From: Desulfobaculum sp044987625
Lineage (GTDB): Bacteria; Desulfobacterota; Desulfovibrionia; Desulfovibrionales; Desulfovibrionaceae
Direction: 5' to 3'
Assembly: GCF_044987625.1 (NCBI RefSeq)
Contig: NZ_JBJDSB010000001.1
Span: forward strand, 62,001-126,000
Length of the DNA: 64,000 bases
The translations under genes were made by a program, and so were the position numbers. Every line of letters begins with the position of its first letter. Position 1 is the stretch's first letter. This document shows positions 34,030 to 42,350 of the stretch, in pieces. Below the pieces are notes generated by a model. That model searched no databases. It saw nothing but the letters and a program-made list of their open reading frames with translations, and had not been told where the DNA came from.

Positions 34030-34359
34030 TCAGTGGATGTTGCTGGTGAACATCATATTGGCATAGAGGCTTTTATAAAAATCGTTCACCCGTTCGGCCA
34101 GCTCCATACGGGCGGCCTCGGCCTCGTCCTCGGTCTCGAAGAAGGAAGCCAAGTCGCGGGCGACACCGTCTCCGCTGTCACCAACGGGCTGATCCAGGTG
34201 CACTCGGAAGTAATACTGTTCCTTCTCGTAGGGACGCGCCGGGTCGGGAAAGGTCTTCTCCACCCAGCCTATGGCCTTAATATGGGCGATGGGAACAAGA
34301 AACCCCTCTATAAACACTAAGTAGTCGAATTCAGGATATTCATCCAGCTCTGAATGCAT
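34030..34359 (-). CDS. Hypothetical protein, 109 residues
   Basis: A small acidic protein beginning MHSELDEYPEFDYLVFIEGFLVPIAHIKAIGWVEKTF, with a helix rich in Glu and Ala near the C-terminus (ETEDEAEAARMELAERVNDFYKSL). No signal peptide or known motif. The gene has a good downstream terminator and typical codon use, and appears monocistronic. Function unknown. Confidence 0.65.
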   Translation of the reverse strand: MHSELDEYPEFDYLVFIEGFLVPIAHIKAIGWVEKTFPDPARPYEKEQYYFRVHLDQPVGDSGDGVARDLASFFETEDEAEAARMELAERVNDFYKSLYANMMFTSNIH

Positions 34360-34500
34360 GGCTCATACTCCAATCTTTTTTCAGGGGATTCCCTGCCGCT
34401 CTTCCGGCCGGGTGGCGACACTGCGGCCAGAACCGAACGGTCTATACGCATTCCGCCCGAAGGGCAACACCCCTGCGGCCCAAAGGCCCTCCTGCCCCGC

Positions 34501-35460
34501 CTAGACGAGGCAGTGCGTCAGCCCCAAGACGCCAAGCACCAACGCAGCGCACGCCAGCCCCGAGAGCAGCACCAGCCGCATCAGGCGCTCCGTGGCCTCG
34601 GTATCCCAGTCCAAGCGCTTAGGGCCAAGCTGGGGCTTATGCTTGAGCTGACCAAAATAGATGGCCGGGCCGCCCATGGACGCCCCTATAAGCCACGCCG
34701 CAGCGGCCATAGGCCACCCCGCATTGGGGCTGGAGCTTTTCCCGGCGTCTGCGGCAATGCGCGCCCACACGCCTTTGGTCCGCGCGCCCATGCACCACGC
34801 AACCAGTACCATCACCACGGCTGTCAGCCGCGCAGGCGCCCATGCCAAAACATCGTCAAGACGCGCCGCCGCCCAGCCAAACTGGCGATAGCGCGGCGTC
34901 ATATACCCCCACATGGAGTCCAGCGTGCTCACGGCCTTGTACACCCACAGCGCCACAGGACCGCCAAGGGCCAAATAGAAAAACGGCGCAACAAAGCCGT
35001 CGTTGAGATTTTCGCTCAGGGTCTCGGCAAGGCCGGAGCGCACTTCCGCCTCGCTCAGGTGGGCGGTGTCACGGCTGACCAGCATGGACAGCGCCTTTCG
35101 CGCGCCGTCCAGGTCGCCGCCGTCCATCAGTCGCGCAACGCTGCGCGCCTCGCGCAGGAGCTGCCCAAGGGCCAGCCCTGCATACGCAAGGTACAGCCCC
35201 ACCGCCATGCCGATGACGGGCAGATGAATCAGTCCCCACACCGCGGCGCCACTGCCCCCTGCAAGGATGCATACGCCAAGCACGCCCTTCAGGCGCATGG
35301 CGCCGGTGGTGCGGCGTGCGGCCTCCTCCAGGCGGGCCGCAACCCAGCCAAGCAGGCACACCGGATGCGGCAGACGGTGCGGGTCGCCAATCAGCACATC
35401 CGCAAGAACGGCAACCACGGGCAGAAAGAGAGCCACAAGGAAATCCTGATGTACGATCAT
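34501..35460 (-). CDS. cobD: Adenosylcobinamide-phosphate synthase CobD/CbiB
   Basis: This 319-residue inner-membrane protein shows the CobD/CbiB hallmarks: LADVLIGDPHRLPHPVCLLGW near the start, LSMLVSRDTAHLSEAEVRSGLAETLSENLNDGFVAPFFYLALGGP in the middle and WKAVSTLDSMWGY-like AVSTLDSMWGYMTPRYRQFGWAAARLDD. It attaches the aminopropanol arm to cobyric acid in cobalamin synthesis. No other cobalamin gene and no cobalamin riboswitch is seen beside it. Confidence 0.93.
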   Translation of the reverse strand: MIVHQDFLVALFLPVVAVLADVLIGDPHRLPHPVCLLGWVAARLEEAARRTTGAMRLKGVLGVCILAGGSGAAVWGLIHLPVIGMAVGLYLAYAGLALGQLLREARSVARLMDGGDLDGARKALSMLVSRDTAHLSEAEVRSGLAETLSENLNDGFVAPFFYLALGGPVALWVYKAVSTLDSMWGYMTPRYRQFGWAAARLDDVLAWAPARLTAVVMVLVAWCMGARTKGVWARIAADAGKSSSPNAGWPMAAAAWLIGASMGGPAIYFGQLKHKPQLGPKRLDWDTEATERLMRLVLLSGLACAALVLGVLGLTHCLV

Positions 35461-35646
35461 ATCATCCCACCGTATGCAAACTCGTCAGTTATGTAATGAT
35501 GCGCTGCCCACGCCTGGCGGAGACGTCCATGCGACGTGCCGCCCGCCGCTCCGGTTATAAAGTCGTCACAAAGCCTTGACGGTTCTCACCGCCTGCGTGG
35601 TATGCTGGCGTGGTGTGCTCAAACCTGTATTCAGGAGCAGTCGGTC

Positions 35647-36633
35647 ATGAAAGGTGGCATCTGGCGCGCAGCGCGCTGTCTTGCGGCCCTTGCCGTCGTC
35701 GCCTGTTTGGCGGCGTCCCCGGCTTTGGCCAAAAAATCATACATTGCCTTTGGCGGCGGCCCTGTCGGCGGCACGTTCAACTACTTTGCCAACGCCATGG
35801 CCAACCACATTTCGCAGACCTATGACGATCTGGAAATCACGCCGGAAGGGTCCGGCGGTTCGGCGTCCAACCTCAAGCGCCTGCACAAGGGGCACATTGA
35901 ATTCGGCATCGTCTACTCCGGCGACGCGTACCTTGGCCGACACGGACGGCTGCCGCAGGATACCACCCGCTACGACAACGCCCGCGCTGTGGCCTACCTT
36001 TACGGCGCGCCCGCGCACCTTGTGGTGCGCAAGGACAGCGGCATAACCGCCGCCACGGACCTTGTGGGCAAACGCGTCGGCATCGGCAACGCCGGGTCCG
36101 GCGCCGCAGCCGCCGCGGAGCGCTTTTTCCGTCACATCGGCATCTGGGACAAAATTAAGCGCCTTAATATGGGCTATTCCGCCGCCGCTACGGCCTTCAG
36201 CGCGAAAAAAATCGACGCCTTTTGGGTGCTGGCCGGCGAGCCAAACGCCTCCGTCATCGAGGCATCGGCCCGCAGCCCCATCGCCCTTGTGGACTTGCAC
36301 AAAACCGCAGTTGCCACAGGATTTTACGACGTCTACCCGTTTTACACCCCTATTCAAATCCCCGGCGGCACCTACAGAAATCTTGATTCGCCGGTGAAGA
36401 GCTTTCAGGATGCGGCCTACTGGTGCGCCAATGCCCGCGTCTCCAACCACATCGTCCACCGCGCGCTGTCCAGCATCTTTTCCGCAGCGGGGCTGCGTTA
36501 TATGACGTCCGTCAACCAAACTGCCAAAGCCATGAACATCGTGGACGGCCTCAAAGGCCTCTCCATCCCCATCCATCCCGGCGCCGCGCGCTTCTGGGAA
36601 GAACAGGGACTGAACATCCCCACGCCGCCCTAA
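35647..36633 (+). CDS. TAXI-family solute-binding protein
   Basis: This 328-residue secreted protein starts with a signal peptide cleaved after ASPALA (about residue 27). The TAXI-family pattern follows: YIAFGGGPVGGTFNYFANAMANHIS, then EGSGGSASNLKRLHKGHIEFGIVYSGDA, and DLVGKRVGIGNAGSGAAAAAERFF. These periplasmic proteins feed organic acids or other anions to TRAP transporters. No TRAP membrane subunit lies next to it. The ATG at 35647 is preferred over upstream open frame because AGGAG and the signal peptide fix it. Confidence 0.9.
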   Translation: MKGGIWRAARCLAALAVVACLAASPALAKKSYIAFGGGPVGGTFNYFANAMANHISQTYDDLEITPEGSGGSASNLKRLHKGHIEFGIVYSGDAYLGRHGRLPQDTTRYDNARAVAYLYGAPAHLVVRKDSGITAATDLVGKRVGIGNAGSGAAAAAERFFRHIGIWDKIKRLNMGYSAAATAFSAKKIDAFWVLAGEPNASVIEASARSPIALVDLHKTAVATGFYDVYPFYTPIQIPGGTYRNLDSPVKSFQDAAYWCANARVSNHIVHRALSSIFSAAGLRYMTSVNQTAKAMNIVDGLKGLSIPIHPGAARFWEEQGLNIPTPP

Positions 36634-36661
36634 CCCGCACCGCCCGGCCCAATTGGACCAA

Positions 36662-36693
36662 ACGCCTCCGCATCAAGACAGATGTGGAGGCGT
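36662..36693. terminator. Stem-loop between convergent genes
   Basis: A 13-bp stem with one mismatch (36662-36674 with 36681-36693) sits between the TAXI gene and trmL, which converge. There is only a short T-rich tail, so termination is likely but not strong. Confidence 0.45.
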
Positions 36694-36724
36694 CTTCATT
36701 GGCGCGGCATACCGCCGCGCGGCG

Positions 36725-37183
36725 TTATCCAACAGGAAGAGTCTGCGTCTGGCGCATCGCCTCATACAAGACGATGCCCGCCGATGTGGACAAATTCAGG
36801 CTACGCACCTTGCCCCGCCGGATAGGAAGGGTGATGCACTGCCCTATGTCGTCAATAACCTCCACGGGCAGCCCCCGCGTCTCCGGGCCAAGGACGAGCA
36901 TGTCCGCCGCGGTGTACGAAAAGCGGTCGTAGCGCTCGCCCTGCTTGGAGCTGGTGCACACCAGCCGCTTGCCCTCCGCCGCCGCAAGCAGCGACGACCA
37001 GTCCGGGTGGACGGTCACATCCACGTGCGGCCAGTAGTCCAGCCCGGCACGCTTGAGGTAACGGTCCTCCAGGCTGAAACCCAGCGGCTCCACAAGGTGC
37101 AGGCGTGTTCCGGTGGCGGCGCACAGCCGCGCGATGTTGCCTGTATTAGGCGGTATTTCCGGTTCGTAAAGAACAATTTCCAT
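36725..37183 (-). CDS. trmL: tRNA (cytidine/uridine-34 2'-O)-methyltransferase TrmL
   Basis: This 152-residue SPOUT methyltransferase has the TrmL signatures: IVLYEPEIPPNTGNIARLCAATG at the start, LVLGPETRGLPVEVI in the middle and RSLNLSTSAGIVLYEA at the knot. It methylates the wobble ribose of tRNA-Leu isoacceptors. It follows the GNAT gene by six bases. Confidence 0.93.
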   Translation of the reverse strand: MEIVLYEPEIPPNTGNIARLCAATGTRLHLVEPLGFSLEDRYLKRAGLDYWPHVDVTVHPDWSSLLAAAEGKRLVCTSSKQGERYDRFSYTAADMLVLGPETRGLPVEVIDDIGQCITLPIRRGKVRSLNLSTSAGIVLYEAMRQTQTLPVG

Positions 37184-37189
37184 GCAATG

Positions 37190-37804
37190 TCACCCCTCGC
37201 CGAATACGGCTGTATGCCGTGTACTGGCATTTCCGCCCCGGCGCAAGCCTTCATATGTCGCCCGGATGACAGATGCAGGACACTCAAAAAGGGGCATGTC
37301 GCAGACCTTTGCAGGGTCATGGCGCTGCCGGAGCAGGTGCAGGTGCGCGCACCTCGCCCACCCCGCGCCGTCGCGGTACACGGTCAGCCGAAACCCCATA
37401 TTTTCATAAAAGGCATTGCGAAGCGGGGTATCCTGCCGCGCAATAAGATTCAGCGAGCGCACATGAGCATCGCCGCATCCATGGGCAACGCCAAAGCACA
37501 CCAAGCGGCACAGCAAATAGGTCCCAAGCCCCTTGCCCCGCAAACACGGCGGCAACAAAAACTCCCGCCCAAAACACGCCTTGTCCCGGTGCACTGCCAG
37601 CTCAAAGCCCTTGGCCCGCACCCGCTGCACACAAACGCGGCCACCAGCCACCCCGCACAGCACCAACGGCGTCACCGCCACACGGCATCCATCCTCCGTT
37701 GGCCCGCCGCTGGTCCGCATAAACAACCACTCCCGAACAGAGCCGTCATCACAGACGAACCCCGCCACATGCACCCCGGCATTCTCCAGCCATTTCGAAC
37801 GCAT
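37190..37804 (-). CDS. GNAT-family N-acetyltransferase-like protein
   Basis: The 204-residue product has an acetyl-CoA loop of GNAT type in PPCLRGKGLGTYLLCRLVCFGVAHG (R/Q-x-x-G-x-G/A) and the terminal motif NAFYENMGFRLTVY. The N-terminal half is poorly conserved and Cys-rich. Substrate unknown. The frame is open to 37921, but the ATG at 37804 is preceded by AAGGAGG. It is probably cotranscribed with trmL. Confidence 0.7.
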   Translation of the reverse strand: MRSKWLENAGVHVAGFVCDDGSVREWLFMRTSGGPTEDGCRVAVTPLVLCGVAGGRVCVQRVRAKGFELAVHRDKACFGREFLLPPCLRGKGLGTYLLCRLVCFGVAHGCGDAHVRSLNLIARQDTPLRNAFYENMGFRLTVYRDGAGWARCAHLHLLRQRHDPAKVCDMPLFECPASVIRATYEGLRRGGNASTRHTAVFGEG

Positions 37805-38014
37805 GCGCGCCTCCTTGTCGGCAGTAAGCATTACCCACCACAGCGACAAGCGCAACGCAAACACAAAGAAAGATCCTCCCCAGCCTCCCTCTCCAATTCT
37901 AAAGTGGGGGGGGCAACTCAACGCCTAACAACATCCCCAAGCCCCCGCTTCACGAAACAATGCGGTAAGCGCCCGAGTAGGAAAAGTGGCCCAGCCCTGC
38001 TATGACGCGCACAC
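37805..38014. other. Intergenic region at the edge of the accessory region
   Basis: This stretch lies between the start of the GNAT gene and the MATE gene's terminator. It has a short G-tract and no recognisable gene. Visible GC content starts to fall to the right of it. Confidence 0.4.
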
Positions 38015-38048
38015 GGAAAAGGGGCCGGATACATTCATCCCGCCCCTT
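38015..38048 (-). terminator. Terminator of the MATE gene
   Basis: On the minus strand a seven-base stem (AAGGGGC/GCCCCTT, 38048-38042 with 38025-38019) is followed by a short T run. It lies about 60 bases beyond the MATE stop. Confidence 0.5.
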
Positions 38049-38111
38049 GAGCCCGGGATCCGGGCCGAGACAATTCTTGACAGCGTATAATCACAGAAAA
38101 CGGAAGTCCAT

Positions 38112-39515
38112 TTACCCCGCGACGCTGACAGGCTCTGTGCTTGGCTCCCGAAAAGCCCAAAACGTATTGCGGACGCGATGTGCAAGAAGCAAACTGACTA
38201 TAAAGAGCGTAATGGTCAGCGCCAGCCACCAGCCACGTATGCCAAGCACATCAGCGGAAAGGCCCAAGCCCCATGGCAGTGGCATTCCCGACAGCACGTA
38301 TCCGACAGGAATGCAGACCAGCCAATACACGACAGCGGTAAGCATGAAAGGAATTTTGGTATCCCCCACCCCTCGCAGTATACCATTAAGGCACACCTGA
38401 ATGGAGTCCGCTAATTGGAAAAACGCACCAAAACGCAAGGCCGAAGCAGCCAACAGCACAACAGCCATATCCGTTGAGAACATTCGCGCAAGTGGCAATG
38501 ACGCAACAAGCATAAGCACGGTAAACGCCCCGCCTATAAGCACGCTCAGAGTCATAATCCCCTTAATAGCTGTACGCGCCTGTTCATGATGACTTTCGCC
38601 CCACAGATTTCCAACCCGGATGGATGAAGCCATAGAAAGAGCCGCTGGTGTAGCAAAAAACAACATCATGCAACTAAAAGCCACCTGATGTGCTGCGACG
38701 GCTGTCACCGTCGTCGTACTAATAAAGATAGTAATGACAGACGCCACGAGATATTCAGACGTTATGCCAAAAGCGATAGGAAGGCCCAGGGTAAAAAACT
38801 GTTTGATAATCTTGAAGTTTATCCGCTGGAAATGGCGCATAAACCGGACTTCAACAAAATTCTTCGACAGCGCAATATACCCTGTGAGCAACACAAAAAG
38901 TATTACCATAGATATAGCTGTGGCGAGGCCGCACCCCTGTATGCCAAGGGCAGGCGCACCAAGTTTGCCAAACATCAACGCATAGTTCAGCACAGCATTA
39001 CAAAATACGATGATCACAGCCATAACCGTGACAGGGAACACAACATTTTGCCCCTCACAGAAAAATCGCAGGCTCACGGCCATCGCACCCAGCGGAAAGC
39101 CCCAAGCTACAGCCCAAATGTACGCTCGGGAGGCCTGCATAAGCGACGCATCTGCGCCATACCACGTGGCATATTGAGAAAGCCCGATAATAATGCATGA
39201 AGCCACGACCCCCAGGATGCCGCCCATCCAAAGTCCCTGGTGTCCCAAATCGACAGCGCCTTGCTTATCGCCCGCTCCATGACGCTGAGCCACAAGAATG
39301 AGCACACTGATAAGCAGACCAATCACAAACATGTAGACAGGCATCCAGATCGCCACGCCCACAGCCACGCCTCCAAGGTCGGTTGTTCCTAGGCGTGCGG
39401 CCATTGCCGTGTCGATAATTCCGTTGGCAATTTGCGCATATTGTGAAATCAACAACGGCCCAAATATCTTAAAAATATCAGGAGCTTCCTGCCGCAAAGC
39501 TTTCAAGTAAGACAT
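38112..39515 (-). CDS. MATE-family efflux transporter
   Basis: This 467-residue protein has twelve helices in two related halves. The N-terminus reads APDIFKIFGPLLISQYAQIANGIIDTAMAARLG, a MATE first-helix pattern with the Asp of DTAMA, and the second half has LPIAFGITSEYLVASVITIF and LRFGAFFQLADSIQVCLNGILRGVGDTKIPF. MATE proteins export cationic drugs or metabolites with Na+ or H+. The ATG at 39515 follows GGAG by six bases. The gene is the last of a minus-strand series that begins with the biosynthetic cluster, so it could export the cluster's product, but this is inference. Confidence 0.9.
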   Translation of the reverse strand: MSYLKALRQEAPDIFKIFGPLLISQYAQIANGIIDTAMAARLGTTDLGGVAVGVAIWMPVYMFVIGLLISVLILVAQRHGAGDKQGAVDLGHQGLWMGGILGVVASCIIIGLSQYATWYGADASLMQASRAYIWAVAWGFPLGAMAVSLRFFCEGQNVVFPVTVMAVIIVFCNAVLNYALMFGKLGAPALGIQGCGLATAISMVILFVLLTGYIALSKNFVEVRFMRHFQRINFKIIKQFFTLGLPIAFGITSEYLVASVITIFISTTTVTAVAAHQVAFSCMMLFFATPAALSMASSIRVGNLWGESHHEQARTAIKGIMTLSVLIGGAFTVLMLVASLPLARMFSTDMAVVLLAASALRFGAFFQLADSIQVCLNGILRGVGDTKIPFMLTAVVYWLVCIPVGYVLSGMPLPWGLGLSADVLGIRGWWLALTITLFIVSLLLAHRVRNTFWAFREPSTEPVSVAG

Positions 39516-39647
39516 CACATTCTCCAGCAAAAAGTTAAACGGCCATCGGAGGTCCGAAGATCTGAAGAAACGTATCTGTCTTTACAGCCGAATACTGCTC
39601 CATTTGGCAGGAAATATGTACAAAAGGGGCCGCCAAAGCCGCACGGA

Positions 39648-40916
39648 CTACCACGCGGAAGGAATCAGCCCCGCTACAGACAAAGCGGCGTATGCGCCGC
39701 TCCCCCAATAAAGAAGGAGAATTATGACCTGAACGGGCCGGCAGGCATACCAACCGCACTGCCATGCCAAACGCTTTGGATTCGTCTTGCGGGCTCGGTT
39801 CAACATAAACACAGGCAATGTTGCGATTAACACACCTCCAAATGTCCCGGCAAAGTAGAGGGCATCAACAAAACCAGCAGCATTCGTATATGCAATGAAA
39901 AAAGGAGGGAGACACACCAAGCCGAGAACCGCAACGCGCTTGATGGGAACTGTGTCATTTCCAATTTTGAAGTGGTCAAAAATATTGCTTAAAAAACTGC
40001 CGCCAAGACCTAAATACGACGACAGCATTGCCAACAATGCAAAAACGTTGGCGGTATAATATGCCCATGGACCAAGTGTACTTCCCCAAGTGATGGTTGC
40101 CACCTGACTCAAATTCTTTACCCCCACCAAACTGATCGCAGCCGCCGGTACCACGGCCAGCACAATAAACGTACTTGCAATTCCGATAATAATAGCCGGC
40201 GCAAGCCGGCAGGGCGTTTCCTTGTTGCCACGGGCAATTTCAGGAACCATATACTGTGCGGAGAAGCAAAAGACCGCGATATTAAAAATCGGGAGCATAT
40301 TCGGCCAGTTGGCGTCCCACAAGTTGTGTACGGTTGCATCGTCATGGACAACAGTCGCTACAATTAAAACGGCAATAAGCACGACCATATAGCCGCTCAC
40401 CATGGTCATGCCCTTGCCGACAGCCTTAAGCCCCAAATACAAAATGGTCACGGCGGGTATAAAAAAAAGCAGACTCCCCAGTGGCCCCGTAAGGCCTACG
40501 GAACCGAAAAATGTCTTCATAATTTCACCGCTGCCAGCCATATATGCCGTCAGCGCGCCATAACTGTTGGCCGCCCCCCCCGCAAAGAGCAGCCATGCGC
40601 CAAGCTTGCCCATATGGCGATTGGCCAGCCCGCTTAGCTGATGATTTCCTTCGGTCCGCAGGCAAATTTCGGCCACATACAGCATCGAAATACACGTAAA
40701 GACACCAGCCACAGCAAGCCACAACAACAGGGGCAAATACCCCGCCTGCCGCGCGGCATAGGCCAACCCCAGTACGCCTGCCCCAATGTTGGTTCCAAGA
40801 ATGATCCCGATGCCTTCCGCAAATGTCAGTTTATGTACGGAGAGGCCGGAATCGCGCACCGCGAAGTCCTTGCCGTCCAAAACCGTATCCGTATACGTCC
40901 GTGCCTGAGTCGGCAT
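39648..40916 (-). CDS. Aromatic amino acid permease-like transporter (HAAAP family)
   Basis: This 422-residue protein has about eleven helices and the HAAAP/SLC38-like opening GIGIILGTNIGAGVLGLAYAARQAG, close to tryptophan/tyrosine permeases. It lies 10 bases downstream of the BrnQ-like gene with GGAG before its ATG, so the two are cotranscribed. Substrate is predicted only to family level. Confidence 0.85.
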   Translation of the reverse strand: MPTQARTYTDTVLDGKDFAVRDSGLSVHKLTFAEGIGIILGTNIGAGVLGLAYAARQAGYLPLLLWLAVAGVFTCISMLYVAEICLRTEGNHQLSGLANRHMGKLGAWLLFAGGAANSYGALTAYMAGSGEIMKTFFGSVGLTGPLGSLLFFIPAVTILYLGLKAVGKGMTMVSGYMVVLIAVLIVATVVHDDATVHNLWDANWPNMLPIFNIAVFCFSAQYMVPEIARGNKETPCRLAPAIIIGIASTFIVLAVVPAAAISLVGVKNLSQVATITWGSTLGPWAYYTANVFALLAMLSSYLGLGGSFLSNIFDHFKIGNDTVPIKRVAVLGLVCLPPFFIAYTNAAGFVDALYFAGTFGGVLIATLPVFMLNRARKTNPKRLAWQCGWYACRPVQVIILLLYWGSGAYAALSVAGLIPSAW

Positions 40917-40926
40917 AGCGGTGCTC

Positions 40927-42270
40927 CTATGTTACCGGGGCTTTTTCATGAGTACGGACACGTAGGGCCTCATGGGTCTGCCCAACTACCCAGCCAGCCA
41001 CCGTCGGCAAGGCAAACGCAAGGCCATATTCATAGCCGGGCACTTGAGCAAGGAGCAGGCTCAAATCTTGACTGCCGAACAGCTTTAGGTATTCCGCACC
41101 AGCATCCACGGCGCCCCATAAGGCCGCCGCATAGCATGCAGCTCTCAAACCGCCCCGATATCGGTTGAACAGCGCGTAGCATAAGGCAAGTGCAATGCAA
41201 GGCGGGTAAATGAACTGCAACAGCGGTGTCGCCCATGTAAAAATGGCCTCAAAGCCCGCGCAGCTCACAAGAAAGGAGACGACAAAACACAACAGTGACG
41301 CTGTCTTATAGGTAATTTTCCCCTGCGCGGCCTCCTCGATAAACGAGGCCGTCCCAGCAAGCAGTCCGATGGCGGTGGTCAGACAGGCCATAATCAAATA
41401 CACATTAAAAACAGCGCCTCCCACCATGCCCAACTGCCTCATGGCAAGTGTAGCTGACAGCTTGGCATAGCTAAGATCAGGGAAAACACCACTGGCGGTA
41501 CTGCCCCTGTACATCTCGCCAAACTGCGCGCAGGACATAATCAAAAAACCCAAAAGCCCAGCTACAGCTAAAGCCCTGTTGATGGACCGCTCGTCGTTGT
41601 TTAACCGCTTTTGCAAATCACAAATGATAAAGCCAGAGAACATTATGGCGCAAATCAGGTCCATGGTCTGATAGCCGTTCAGAAACCCATATCCTAGAGG
41701 ATTCAGGGTATAGTTTGGCGCGACGGGTGCCCCCAATGGCTCAAAAATGGAAACAGAAATAATAATGATTTCCATTAGGAGGAAAATAGGAACAAGTATT
41801 TTCCCCACCCGATTGATGATGGCCCCCTTCTGATAAAAAAACCATAGCGTTACACCATAGAAGACAAGCATATAGACGATGGACAACGCGAAGGTGTTCC
41901 CTCCGGGGTCCATAGCCAAAAGGCTGCTGAGCCCGTCCCACGACGCGGCGCTCATGCGGGGCACGGCAAAAAGCGGCCCCAATGCCAACACCGTTATCCC
42001 GCCATATATCAAACTAAATTTATGGCCTACGCTTCGCGTCAGCCCATAAAAGGTTGCCTTTCCTTTGCTGACAGCAAGATACCCCATCCATGGCAATACT
42101 ATCCCTGAGAGAAAAAAACCCGCGAATGCGACGGTAAAGCTGGCCCCGGAATCCCGCCCCCAAGTCGTTGGCCAAAGCATCGAAGCAGCACCAAAATGCA
42201 AAGAAAATATCGTGACCGAGACCAAAAGCAGTCCGCGGAAAGACAAAGTGGAGTATCGAGTCTTGCCCAT
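40927..42270 (-). CDS. brnQ: BrnQ-type branched-chain amino acid carrier
   Basis: This 447-residue protein has twelve helices and BrnQ-type blocks: SLHFGAASMLWPTTWGRDSG near the N-terminus and LALGPLFAVPRMSAASWDGL in helix 3-4. BrnQ proteins are Na+-coupled importers of Leu, Ile and Val. The ATG follows GGAGG. It is 80 bases downstream of the polyketide synthase gene on the same strand and just upstream of a second amino-acid permease. Confidence 0.85.
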   Translation of the reverse strand: MGKTRYSTLSFRGLLLVSVTIFSLHFGAASMLWPTTWGRDSGASFTVAFAGFFLSGIVLPWMGYLAVSKGKATFYGLTRSVGHKFSLIYGGITVLALGPLFAVPRMSAASWDGLSSLLAMDPGGNTFALSIVYMLVFYGVTLWFFYQKGAIINRVGKILVPIFLLMEIIIISVSIFEPLGAPVAPNYTLNPLGYGFLNGYQTMDLICAIMFSGFIICDLQKRLNNDERSINRALAVAGLLGFLIMSCAQFGEMYRGSTASGVFPDLSYAKLSATLAMRQLGMVGGAVFNVYLIMACLTTAIGLLAGTASFIEEAAQGKITYKTASLLCFVVSFLVSCAGFEAIFTWATPLLQFIYPPCIALALCYALFNRYRGGLRAACYAAALWGAVDAGAEYLKLFGSQDLSLLLAQVPGYEYGLAFALPTVAGWVVGQTHEALRVRTHEKAPVT

Positions 42271-42350
42271 CGTACCTCCGCCATATCTGGCGATATATTA
42301 AGGTTGGCGCAAAAGCGTTTCCTAAATGCCGTCAGCTCATCACAAGATTC

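Noticed and set aside
35461..35646. Cobalamin riboswitch near cobD
   Set aside because: I could not find the B12-box pattern or a convincing fold upstream of the minus-strand cobD start.
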